A stretch of 64,000 bases of DNA, from NCBI GenBank assembly GCA_019163375.1, contig JAFLKK010000008.1, positions 124,001 to 188,000 on the forward strand. The letters run 5' to 3'. Source of the DNA: Paludibacter sp. Lineage in GTDB: Bacteria; Bacteroidota; Bacteroidia; Bacteroidales; Paludibacteraceae. This document shows positions 49,511 to 58,790 of the stretch, piece after piece (the stretch's first letter is position 1; the number at the start of each line of letters is the position of its first letter). Position numbers and translations under genes: made by a program. Under the pieces are notes generated by a model that was given only the letters and a program-made list of their open reading frames with translations, did no database searches and had not been told where the DNA came from.

Positions 49511-51508
49511 TTATTTTGTATACAGGATACTTGCTGATGATGGAGCAACTGTAAAGATGGTGTCGCTTACTTGCGCGATACCGCTCAAATTGATAACTCC
49601 ATCGTGGCAAACCACATTCCATTCGCCGGCAGGAATACCTACTCTCACCGGTTTTCTATTTCCATTATACAACACCAGTACATCTTTCCACACTTCGCCA
49701 TTTACATGATTGTTCAGGGTAAAGCCCACCACATTCGGAACCAGGAGGTTTAGAAACTTCAAATGCTCTTGCGTCAGTTCCTGAGTAGGAATGCGGAATG
49801 CCGAGTGCCCTTTTCGCAGTGCTATCAAACCTTTGTAATAATCAAATACATCCCTGTGAGTTGTTTTGAAATTCCAGTCTATCCTGTTGATTGAATCAGG
49901 CGATTGAAAGGTATTGTGAATGCCTTTTTTAGTACGATAAAGTTCTTCCCCGGCATAAATAAACGGAATGCCCTGCGAAGTAAACACGACAGTTTGTGCC
50001 AGTTTGTTGAAACGTACCAATTCGTCATCGGTAGCATCGGCAGGCTTCGACTCGCGCAATTTGTCCACCAGACACATATCGTCGTGACACGATACATAAT
50101 TGATAATTTGAGTAGGATTATTCACATAAGGTGCTTTTGAATACAGCGCTTTCGAATAATCCACCTGTGGATGTTGGGTTGCTCCCACCACACCGAATTT
50201 TACGGCTTCTTCCAAACTATCAATCCCCGACACAAAACCGGGAATTTGAGAATGCATCCAGCTTCCTTTTAAGGCATCGCGAATATCATCGCTGAATACC
50301 GCTATATTATCAAGCTCTTTTGCATTTTTCTTTACTGCCCGAAGTCCTTCGTCAAGTGGCGATGCGGCAGCTGTCCAGCCTTCACCATAAATAAAAATGC
50401 TTTGATCCACTTTATCAAGTGCCGCACGAACAGCGTTCATGGTTTCAATATCATGTATACCCATTAAATCGAAACGAAAACCATCCACGTGATATTCGGT
50501 TGCCCAATACACTACCGATTCAACGATGAATTTACGCATCATACCACGTTCCGAAGCCGTTTCGTTACCACATCCCGACGCATTCGACAAAGTACTGTCG
50601 GCATTATGACGATAGAAATAACCCGGAGCCAATAAATCGAGATGCGAATTTTTGCCGATAGCGGTATGGTTATACACCACGTCCATAATAACACGAATGC
50701 CGGCCTGATGCAAGGATTGTACCATTTGCTTGAATTCTTTGATACGCGTTACCGGATTATTGGGATCGGTAGAGTAACTTCCTTCCGGCACATTGTAGTT
50801 GAGCGGATCGTAGCCCCAGTTGTATTTATTGTCCTTTGGTTTTGTCTCATCCACCGAAGAAAAGTCAAAAGAAGGTAATAAATGAACATGCGTAATTCCG
50901 AGTTCTTTTAAATGGTCGATTCCTGTCGGTTCTCCGGCAGTATTCTTCGTCCCGCGTTCGGTAAATGCAAGAAACTTTCCTTTGTATTTCATTCCCGAGT
51001 TTGGCGAAACCGAAAAATCACGCGCGTGTACTTCGTACAGCATAATGTCGGTGAAGTTCTTCAGTGGCGGACGTACATCATTCTCCCACCCTGCCGGATT
51101 GGTTTCGGCAAAGTCGATTATAGCAGCGCGATTCCCGTTTACACCAGTGGCTTTTACCCACATGCCCGGCGTTTCATCCAACCATTTTTCGTCTATCTTT
51201 AGTTGAAATGTATAGAATTTCCCTTTTAGGTTTTCGTCTACCTTCAAGGTCCATGTCCCTTTTTCCGATCGATCCATATCAAGGGTCTGATAGGCACCAC
51301 CTTCGTTTCCGTTTTCGTAGATAAGCAATTTTACCTGCGAAGCAGTAGGTGCCCAGACTCTGAATTTACACGACTGTTTTGAATATGTTAGTTCTAAATC
51401 CGAACCATCGTAAACAGGATATTCATCATAGGATGCGTACTTTGGAACTTTGTTACAAGCACTGAATATGGATGAAATCAGCAACATAAAGAAAAAATAC
51501 CTTTTCAT
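49511..51508 (-). CDS. pulA: Type I pullulanase lipoprotein (GH13)
   Basis: LLISSIFSAC lipobox; YNWGYDPLNYNVPEGSYSTDP, VIMDVVYNHTA, VDGFRFDLMGIHD, IFIYGEGWTA, YVSCHDDMCL. Confidence 0.93.
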   Translation of the reverse strand: MKRYFFFMLLISSIFSACNKVPKYASYDEYPVYDGSDLELTYSKQSCKFRVWAPTASQVKLLIYENGNEGGAYQTLDMDRSEKGTWTLKVDENLKGKFYTFQLKIDEKWLDETPGMWVKATGVNGNRAAIIDFAETNPAGWENDVRPPLKNFTDIMLYEVHARDFSVSPNSGMKYKGKFLAFTERGTKNTAGEPTGIDHLKELGITHVHLLPSFDFSSVDETKPKDNKYNWGYDPLNYNVPEGSYSTDPNNPVTRIKEFKQMVQSLHQAGIRVIMDVVYNHTAIGKNSHLDLLAPGYFYRHNADSTLSNASGCGNETASERGMMRKFIVESVVYWATEYHVDGFRFDLMGIHDIETMNAVRAALDKVDQSIFIYGEGWTAAASPLDEGLRAVKKNAKELDNIAVFSDDIRDALKGSWMHSQIPGFVSGIDSLEEAVKFGVVGATQHPQVDYSKALYSKAPYVNNPTQIINYVSCHDDMCLVDKLRESKPADATDDELVRFNKLAQTVVFTSQGIPFIYAGEELYRTKKGIHNTFQSPDSINRIDWNFKTTHRDVFDYYKGLIALRKGHSAFRIPTQELTQEHLKFLNLLVPNVVGFTLNNHVNGEVWKDVLVLYNGNRKPVRVGIPAGEWNVVCHDGVINLSGIAQVSDTIFTVAPSSASILYTK

Positions 51509-51596
51509 AATTTATTTTATTGAATATTCCAAAACGAATTTTAATCAAAGCCGGAGAATTATAAATTCAGATAGTATGAGGAAACATACATTTTAT

Positions 51597-53687
51597 TTAT
51601 TTTATTCCGTTACGTTTCAACAATGCATCAATCGTAGGTTCCTGGCCACGGAAACGTTTGTAAAGCGTCATGGGATGTTCGGTACCACCACGCATCAATA
51701 TATTTTCGCGGAATGAAGCTGCTATTTTCTTGTTGAAAATACCATTTTTGACAAAAACCGAGAAAGCATCAGCATCCAATACTTCAGCCCATTTGTAGCT
51801 ATAATAACCGGCAGCATAACCTCCCGAGAAAATATGACTAAAGGTTGGACTCAATCCCACAGTTGAGATTACGGGAAGAATTTGAGTAGACTCCATGGCT
51901 TCTTTTTCGTATGCAATAACATCCCCTTCGAATGGTTTTTCGATTGAATGCCAAGCCATATCCAAATATCCAAAGCTTAATTGACGTAAGCAAAGGTTAG
52001 CATTATTGAAGTTTTCCGAAGCCTTTATTTTTTCGATTAATTCGGCAGGAATTTTTTCATTTGTAAGATAATTTACAGCAAAACCATCCAGGAATTCTTT
52101 TTCAGAACCCCAATTTTCCATTACCTGCGATGGAAGTTCTACGAAATCGCGGTAAACATTTGTTCCCGACAATGATTCGTAAGTACATTTTGTAAGCATA
52201 CCATGCAATGAATGTCCGAATTCGTGCAAGAAAGTAGTCAATTCATCGAATGTCAACAAGGCAGGTTTAGTGGATGTAGGACGGGTAAAGTTCATCACAA
52301 TGGTAACATGCGGACGACTATCCGTTTTTCCAATCATATGTTGTCCTTTGAATTCGCTCATCCATGCACCGGCACGTTTGCCATCGCGTGGGTGAAAATC
52401 GGTATACAGAACGGATAGAAATTTACCATTTTCGTCAGTAACATCGTAGGCATCCACTTCGGGATTATATACCGGAATGCTTGGGTTTTTCGTAAATTTG
52501 ATACCGTATAAACGGGTAGCAAGTCCAAAAACACCTTTCTTCACGTGCTCCAATTCAAAATACGGCTTGGTCATTTCATCGTTTACCGCATATTTTTCAT
52601 TCTTTAGCTTTTCAGAATAATAGGCCCAATCCCAGGCTTGTAGTTTAAAATAGGCACCATTGTTATCGGCATAGGCTTGCACTTCGGCCAATTCTTTCTC
52701 GGCTGTAGGTTTGTAAGCCACCAGTAATTTGTTTAATAAGTCATATACATTTTTCTTATTTTCGGCCATGCGATGCACCAATTCATAATCGGCAAATGAT
52801 TTATGTCCTAACAAGTTAGCAATCTGCAAACGGATATTTACGATTTTCTTTATGTTTTCGCGGTTATCAAACTCCCCACCCAACATACATTTTGTGCTGT
52901 TGGCAAGGTACAACTCACGGCGTAAATCGCGATTATCGGCATATTTCATAACCGGAACAGTGGTGGTAGCTTTCAGATTAAGTAACCAACCGGCTTTTCC
53001 GGCTTTCTTGGCATTGCCGGCCAACATATCCATTACATCATTCGGTAAACCCGACAATAATGATTTGTTGGTAATCAGCATGCTGTATTTATTGGTTTCT
53101 TTCAATACGTTTTGACCGTAAACAAGTGTCAGCAAGCTGATGTCTTTTGTCAACTGTCGGTAGGTTACTTTGTCGGCTTCCGATAAATTAGCACCATTAT
53201 CGGCAAAACCATCATAGCTTTCTTTCAAAAGCATTTTTTGCTCGGTATTGAGGTTGAGCTTATCTTTTTGTTCGTACACTGCTTTTACACGGGCAAACAA
53301 TTTTTCGTTCAGGCGAACGGAATTAGAGTGTTCACTCATTACCGGCGAGATTTGTTCAGCTATCTTTTGCAGTTCGTCCGAAGTTTCCGAACTTAACAGA
53401 TTGTAGAATGGAGCACTCACTTTATTGAGCATTTTACCCGAATTCTCTAACGCAACGATCGTATTATCGAATGTTGGTGCCTGAGGATTATTGATAATTG
53501 CATCCACTTCTTTGTTGTGTTGCTTTATTGCTTCCTCAAAAGCAGGGAGATAGTGTTCTGATTTAATTTCACTGAATGGGAAAGTCTGATGAGGTGTCTT
53601 AAAGGTCTCGAAAAACGGATTACCTGCAGACACTGTTGCAGCAAAAGTCAATGCAGTCATAAGTAAAGAAAGTTTTGATTTTCTCAT
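51597..53687 (-). CDS. M3 family peptidyl-dipeptidase (Dcp-like)
   Basis: TFLHEFGHSLHGML (HEFGH zinc motif), FVELPSQVMENW, SGGYAAGYYSYKWAEVLDADAFSVF. Confidence 0.95.
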   Translation of the reverse strand: MRKSKLSLLMTALTFAATVSAGNPFFETFKTPHQTFPFSEIKSEHYLPAFEEAIKQHNKEVDAIINNPQAPTFDNTIVALENSGKMLNKVSAPFYNLLSSETSDELQKIAEQISPVMSEHSNSVRLNEKLFARVKAVYEQKDKLNLNTEQKMLLKESYDGFADNGANLSEADKVTYRQLTKDISLLTLVYGQNVLKETNKYSMLITNKSLLSGLPNDVMDMLAGNAKKAGKAGWLLNLKATTTVPVMKYADNRDLRRELYLANSTKCMLGGEFDNRENIKKIVNIRLQIANLLGHKSFADYELVHRMAENKKNVYDLLNKLLVAYKPTAEKELAEVQAYADNNGAYFKLQAWDWAYYSEKLKNEKYAVNDEMTKPYFELEHVKKGVFGLATRLYGIKFTKNPSIPVYNPEVDAYDVTDENGKFLSVLYTDFHPRDGKRAGAWMSEFKGQHMIGKTDSRPHVTIVMNFTRPTSTKPALLTFDELTTFLHEFGHSLHGMLTKCTYESLSGTNVYRDFVELPSQVMENWGSEKEFLDGFAVNYLTNEKIPAELIEKIKASENFNNANLCLRQLSFGYLDMAWHSIEKPFEGDVIAYEKEAMESTQILPVISTVGLSPTFSHIFSGGYAAGYYSYKWAEVLDADAFSVFVKNGIFNKKIAASFRENILMRGGTEHPMTLYKRFRGQEPTIDALLKRNGIK

Positions 53688-54069
53688 TTTTATAAATAAT
53701 AAATCTGATTAATTAATTGATTACTAACACTAAATATGGGTGGCAAGTTTTTAAATCTTGTCCTGAAAAATTGATGATTCTCTCTGTTTGAATGTTGTAA
53801 GTAGCTGAGTATAGTCCGGTTTATTCTACCTTGAATTTCCATCCAGTTAGGGCACTGCTCTCAGCAATAAGAAAGGATAGTAAAACCAAAAGTAAAGCAC
53901 TAAGGAGTGTTTCAAATTCGATTTCAAGTATCTTTCAAAAAAATCTGTCAAAAATACAAATAAATATTCATCCAGCAAATATATATTTAATATCGTAGTA
54001 GATTACAAATAAAAGTAAAACACAATATATTTTATGACACAAACGATTGCAATGCCTCATCTACCGTAA

Positions 54070-54108
54070 AAAAAAACATCGCCGGGATTTTACTCAGACG
54101 ATGTTTTT
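54070..54108. terminator. Terminator hairpin
   Basis: aaaaaacatcg...cgatgttttt downstream of mgsA on the minus strand. Confidence 0.75.
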
Positions 54109-54131
54109 AAAATATAGTTAGTATTGTGATA

Positions 54132-54575
54132 TTATCTTTCGAACTTGATATAACGCGGCTCGCTGGGAACATATTCATTGTTATCCCATAGCGTACTGGT
54201 TATCATTAAGTCGGCACTATAACGGTTACAAGCAATTGGCACATTGTGTACACGGCATTGACGTAGAAGCATTTGAATGTCAGCTTCGTGTGGCTGCGCA
54301 TTTAAATCATCAATTAAAAAGATAGCCAGATTTACTTGTTTGCGAACTACTAATGCTGCAATTTCGGCATCACCACCAAGGGGACCGGAATTCATACAAG
54401 TAATATCAACTTCTACTCCTTTATCTTCTAAGGCTTTCTGAATTAAGCCACCTGTTGTTCCGGTGCAAATAAGTTTATGCTTGGACAACATATCGGCATT
54501 AAATACAGCCCACTCAACCATATCTGCTTTTCGCTTATCGTGAGCTACTAATGCAATTGTCAATTGTTTATTCAT
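54132..54575 (-). CDS. mgsA: Methylglyoxal synthase
   Basis: TIALVAHDKRKADMVEWAVFNADMLSKHKLICTGTTGGLIQKA...CMNSGPLGGDAEIAALV. The ORF extends to 54599. Confidence 0.95.
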   Translation of the reverse strand: MNKQLTIALVAHDKRKADMVEWAVFNADMLSKHKLICTGTTGGLIQKALEDKGVEVDITCMNSGPLGGDAEIAALVVRKQVNLAIFLIDDLNAQPHEADIQMLLRQCRVHNVPIACNRYSADLMITSTLWDNNEYVPSEPRYIKFER

Positions 54576-54694
54576 ACTCTCGTTATTTTCATTATTCATT
54601 GTGCAAAGTTAAGAATTATACACATTAAACAAAGCATTTAGTACAAAAGTTCTTCAAATAATACTATCGCGTTGGTAGGTAAGTAGATTTTGCT

Positions 54695-54702
54695 TACTTT
54701 TG
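54695..54702 (+). promoter_or_regulatory. TAnnTTTG -7 element upstream of 54723 CDS
   Basis: tacttttg, 28 bp before the start codon. Confidence 0.5.
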
Positions 54703-54722
54703 CGTTAAATAATTAAAAAGTT

Positions 54723-56246
54723 ATGATCAGAAAAACCACCATCCTTCTTTGCTGTTTGTTTGTGCTATTAAACCTTAAAGCACAACAACATAAACGCGAA
54801 ATGCGTGCAGCGTGGATTGCCACAGTTGCCAATATCGATTGGCCAAGTCAGCGAAATTTAAGTAGCAAAGCCCAACGCGAAGAAATGCGCGCTATGCTCG
54901 ATGGACTTGCCAAAAATAACATCAATGCTATCGTGCTTCAAATTCGCCCAACGGCGGATACTTTTTATCCTTCGGCTCTTGAGCCCTGGTCGAACTGGCT
55001 CACCGGCCGTCAGGGTGTAAAACCCTCGCCTTTCTACGATCCCTTGCAGTTTATAATCGACGAGGCTCACAAACGCTGCATCGAAGTGCATGTGTGGTTG
55101 AACCCTTATCGCGTTACCAACTCCGACAATCTGGATATTCTGAGTCGTGATCACTTGTATTACAAAAACAAAGATTTGTTTGTAAAATATGGCGACAAAT
55201 ACTACTTCAACCCAGGACTGGACGAAACGCGTGAGTTTTTGAATTTGGTGGTGCAAGATGTAGTGGAACGGTATGATATTGACGGCGTTCATTTCGACGA
55301 TTATTTTTACCCTTATCGTGTTGCCGGACAAGAATTTCCCGACGAAGCGGCTTTCCGCAAATATCCTCGCGGCTTTGCTCCCAACCAGAAAGAAGACTGG
55401 CGTCGGAACAACGTAAATATGGTTATTGAAGAACTCCAAAAAACCATCAAAAGCGTTAAGCCATGGGTTGAATTCGGCATCTCGCCTTTTGGTGTGTGGC
55501 GCAATGATAATGTAGATCCACGCGGTTCGGCTACCCGTGCCGGTGTGCAAAATTACGACGACCTGTATGCCGACATTCTGAAATGGCTGAAAGAAGGTAG
55601 TATCGACTACGTGGTACCCCAACTGTATTGGGAAATAGGCAAAAAAGTGGCCGACTATGAAGTATTAGTAAAATGGTGGAGTGAAAACTCGTACGGAAAA
55701 AATCTGTATATCGGCCTTTATAATTCGCAATTGGGATCGCCCGATGCAAACATTGCATGGCGCAAAGGCAATGAACTGGCTCGACAACTGAACATGAACC
55801 TTCGCTATCCACAAATTGATGGAGCAGTATACTTCAGCGCCAAGCCTTTCCTTAAAAATAAACAAGGACTCAACGACACGCTACAAAGCAATTATTATAA
55901 GTACCCGGCTCTTTGCCCTATCAACCGCAACATTGTGGGCGAACCGTCGGCACAACCTCAGAACCTGCGCATCGTGAAGGATGGTGGCGAAGCCTATCTT
56001 CTTTGGGATAAAGTGGACGAAGAGGGTGGTTGTCAGGTGGCTTACTACGTGGTATATGCTTTCAAAGGCAAAAAAGTGGGCGACATGAACGATCCTGCCA
56101 ACATAGTAGTTCGCACTACCGAAAACTGTGTGGATTTGCGGGAAATTGACCGCAAGTTCAAAGGGCATTGTGCGTTTGTAGTGACGGCCGTAAACCGATA
56201 TAAACACGAAAGTGTGCCTACCGAAGGAGCCACACGACGACTGTAA
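54723..56246 (+). CDS. Glycoside hydrolase-like family 10 (GHL10/DUF187) exported protein
   Basis: REMRAAWIATVANIDWPSQRNLSSKAQREEMRAMLDGLAKNNINAIVLQIRPTADTFYPSALEPWSNWLTGRQG; YDIDGVHFDDYFYP; C-terminal FN3-like region. Confidence 0.94.
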   Translation: MIRKTTILLCCLFVLLNLKAQQHKREMRAAWIATVANIDWPSQRNLSSKAQREEMRAMLDGLAKNNINAIVLQIRPTADTFYPSALEPWSNWLTGRQGVKPSPFYDPLQFIIDEAHKRCIEVHVWLNPYRVTNSDNLDILSRDHLYYKNKDLFVKYGDKYYFNPGLDETREFLNLVVQDVVERYDIDGVHFDDYFYPYRVAGQEFPDEAAFRKYPRGFAPNQKEDWRRNNVNMVIEELQKTIKSVKPWVEFGISPFGVWRNDNVDPRGSATRAGVQNYDDLYADILKWLKEGSIDYVVPQLYWEIGKKVADYEVLVKWWSENSYGKNLYIGLYNSQLGSPDANIAWRKGNELARQLNMNLRYPQIDGAVYFSAKPFLKNKQGLNDTLQSNYYKYPALCPINRNIVGEPSAQPQNLRIVKDGGEAYLLWDKVDEEGGCQVAYYVVYAFKGKKVGDMNDPANIVVRTTENCVDLREIDRKFKGHCAFVVTAVNRYKHESVPTEGATRRL

Positions 56247-56334
56247 ATTTAATTCGTCGACAGACAGCTACTTTCCTTTTATTCAGAAGCTACTTTCGAT
56301 TTGTTACTAAAAGTTGGATAGAACTAGTAAACAG

Positions 56335-56372
56335 AAACCGTTATTCGATTTTTTCGAATAACGGTTTTTTTG
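56335..56372 (+). terminator. Rho-independent terminator
   Basis: aaaccgttattcga-ttttt-tcgaataacggttttttt. Confidence 0.92.
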
Positions 56373-56438
56373 GCAGTAAGATATTGAAATAAGAATAAAA
56401 AAAGAACAAATAGTTCGTATTCAATGCGATATATTCCG

Positions 56439-56446
56439 TACCTTTG
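56439..56446 (+). promoter_or_regulatory. TAnnTTTG -7 element upstream of 56529 CDS
   Basis: tacctttg. Confidence 0.5.
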
Positions 56447-56528
56447 CGCCCGATTTGGAAAAACACAGTGCTACTGTGTTTGAAAAAACAGCAAAGCAAC
56501 CATCAATTAAAACTTTTTAGATCCATTT

Positions 56529-56978
56529 ATGAAGCGTATTAACGAATACAAGAAATTATTTAATGTTGAACCTGACACTGATCTTAGAAAATTAAAAACT
56601 ACTTATAGAAATTTGGTAAAAGAATGGCACCCTGACAAATTTCCAAATGGAGATGAGCAAAATGAAGCAGAACTAAAAAGTCGCCAGATTATTGATGCCT
56701 ACCATTTCTTAGTGAGCATTGCTCCCGAAACAAAAGAAGCCAACCTCGAAGAATACACCACCGTTACTGCCGAATCGGGTATTGCCGATTTCAAACACAA
56801 AGGGCTGACTCTCGAAATTACCTACATGGATGGTACCACTTACGAGTATTTTGGCGTAACAAAAAACATGGTTACCAAATTGGCAAATGCCGATAAACCA
56901 ATGCGTTTTGCCAAAAGAAACATTATGAGTTCATACCTGTATCGCAGAGCGAAAAAAGGTGCTGAAGTAATGGCTTAA
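56529..56978 (+). CDS. J-domain protein with C-terminal KTSC domain
   Basis: YKKLFNVEPDTDLRKLKTTYRNLVKEWHPDKFPNGDE (HPDK) plus GLTLEITYMDGTTYEYFGVTKNMVTKLANADKPMRFAKRNIMSSYLYRR. Confidence 0.85.
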   Translation: MKRINEYKKLFNVEPDTDLRKLKTTYRNLVKEWHPDKFPNGDEQNEAELKSRQIIDAYHFLVSIAPETKEANLEEYTTVTAESGIADFKHKGLTLEITYMDGTTYEYFGVTKNMVTKLANADKPMRFAKRNIMSSYLYRRAKKGAEVMA

Positions 56979-57033
56979 TAGCCGATAGATATACACCGGT
57001 CAACTATCACGACTGTCTGTTTTTGAATAAAAT

Positions 57034-57068
57034 AAGATTCCCGCTACAAATTTCGTAGTGGGAATCTT
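57034..57068. terminator. Terminator hairpin
   Basis: aagattcccgctac...gtagtgggaatctttt. Confidence 0.85.
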
Positions 57069-57078
57069 TTGTTTTTGG

Positions 57079-57400
57079 GATCTGACCTTTTTACGAAACA
57101 TCAACTCTGTTTTACCAAGCGTTCTGACAATTTTACCAAGGTCTCCAACAACTTTACCACGGCTTCTGACAATTTTACCAAGCTCCATATAATAAAAATA
57201 TCAGGCTCTGACGATTTTACCTTCGGTTCTGACAGTTTTACCACGGCTTCTGACGATTTTACCGAGCATTCTGACAAGTTTACCGAGGTATCTGACAGTT
57301 TTACCACGGCTTCTGACAAGTTTACCAAGCTCTAAAACCATTTTACCGAGCATTCTGACAAGTTTACCGAGGTATCTGATAATGTTACGAAGCATTATGA
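57079..57400. repeat. 21-bp tandem repeat array (about 14 degenerate units, consensus tctgacaattttaccaaggct)
   Basis: Successive tctgac(a/g)(a/g)ttttacc units at 21-bp spacing, one spacer interruption near 57185-57205, and an 84-bp higher-order duplication (accgagcattctgacaagtttaccgaggtatctga at about 57261 and 57345). Confidence 0.93.
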
Positions 57401-57468
57401 CAAAATAGAAATTGCTTTGATAAAAAAGAAAAACGAACTTAAACTTTGTATATCGCATCTTAAAAAGC

Positions 57469-57476
57469 TACCTTTG
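57469..57476 (+). promoter_or_regulatory. TAnnTTTG -7 element upstream of 57544 CDS
   Basis: tacctttg. Confidence 0.5.
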
Positions 57477-57543
57477 CACTACGAAACAAACCACACCTAC
57501 CGTGCAGCTCTGCACTCTATTTATACAAAAAAAACATCAAAAT

Positions 57544-58680
57544 ATGAATCGATTATTGACCATAATCTCCGGGCTGCTGCTTCTGACAACCAATGCGTTT
57601 GGACTCCGAACGCTCAACGTAACCGAACAAACAATAAAGATAGACGCCCTTAAAGAAGAAAAACTTTACTATGGATTTGCGGCAGGCGATAAGATTACGT
57701 TCACGCTTGCGGTGGCCAACAATGATTACCTGAGCGAAGTAGAGGTTCTCGAATATCCCGGCACATCGAAGTTTTCGGATATGAACATCACAAAGGTGAA
57801 TGTAAGAACGATTGTTGTTCCCCAAAAAGGAGTTTATGTTTTTCGGTTTAAAAACCTGGCTCCCACAAGCAGGGTTATCAAATTTAAGGTTCAACGAACT
57901 CCGGCCGGCGAAGCAAGCACTAATTTCAATTCAACCGTCAACTGGCAACCGCAACAGGTGACCACGTACAAAACGTACACAAAGGATGTGATTGTGGGTT
58001 ATGACACCATTTACACGCAAAAAAACAAAAAAGAGATCATTAAAACAGAATTATCCGAAGATATGATAATGGATAAAACCGAAAGGGTGAATTCTACCGG
58101 CAGCATTGGAAACAAAAATAGAAAAACGCTGGTTATTCATCTTCCTAAAAATGAAATTACAGAAGAGAAATCCCGCAAAGTGGTATCGTGGGTGTACTGG
58201 ATAGGCGTAGGAAAAGAAGCGAGCGATGCCTGGAAAAAAAATGTGAGTATCTTTAGAAACATCACTTCGGGAGCGGTCACCATACTTGGAGGCGGTCCTC
58301 TTGCCGGATTCGCCATTGGCACCGTGGCCGGTTTTGCTATGCCTTCGATGGGAGAAGACGTAGCCTATTGGTTTATCCCCGATTATAAAAACTCGGAGTT
58401 ATTTATGAACAGTAAGACCTTTATGCAGTTCGACAAAGGAAAAGGTGTGGCTGCTTATGGAAAGAATATGAACAGAACGCAAGGCACTTTTTACGTTGGA
58501 TTGCTAAACGATAACACGCTTCAGGGAATTGATGCTAACGTAAAAATTTCCGTTCTGTGGGAAACAAAGTACTTCGCAGACAAAACTTACGTGGAAATGA
58601 GCATAGCACCCCGTTATGAAAAGAAAACGTTTACCGACCCGGAAGTAAACACGTATACCGTGCCTGTAACCGGAGAGTGA
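57544..58680 (+). CDS. Exported hypothetical protein
   Basis: MNRLLTIISGLLLLTTNAFGLRTLNVTEQTIKIDALKEEKLYYGFAAGDKITFTL; glycine-rich hydrophobic segment ITSGAVTILGGGPLAGFAIGTVAGFAMPSMGEDVAYWFI. Confidence 0.75.
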   Translation: MNRLLTIISGLLLLTTNAFGLRTLNVTEQTIKIDALKEEKLYYGFAAGDKITFTLAVANNDYLSEVEVLEYPGTSKFSDMNITKVNVRTIVVPQKGVYVFRFKNLAPTSRVIKFKVQRTPAGEASTNFNSTVNWQPQQVTTYKTYTKDVIVGYDTIYTQKNKKEIIKTELSEDMIMDKTERVNSTGSIGNKNRKTLVIHLPKNEITEEKSRKVVSWVYWIGVGKEASDAWKKNVSIFRNITSGAVTILGGGPLAGFAIGTVAGFAMPSMGEDVAYWFIPDYKNSELFMNSKTFMQFDKGKGVAAYGKNMNRTQGTFYVGLLNDNTLQGIDANVKISVLWETKYFADKTYVEMSIAPRYEKKTFTDPEVNTYTVPVTGE

Positions 58681-58759
58681 TGATAGGCATTAAGTGGTGG
58701 CACGTTATATTATCTTAAATTTACTCACCTGCATGGCTACAAAGCGCTGGCTTATTTAG

Positions 58760-58767
58760 TACCTTTG
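58760..58767 (+). promoter_or_regulatory. TAnnTTTG -7 element upstream of MATE transporter
   Basis: tacctttg, 31 bp before 58791. Confidence 0.5.
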
Positions 58768-58790
58768 CACCTGAATAGTTATCAAAAAGA

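Noticed and set aside
54858-55622. 254-aa antisense ORF inside the GHL10 gene
   Set aside because: Fully overlaps a well-supported glycoside hydrolase-like gene on the opposite strand; a shadow ORF.
57201-57458. 85-aa minus-strand and 88-aa plus-strand ORFs over the second array
   Set aside because: Repeat-derived open frames; no start context or terminator to support translation.
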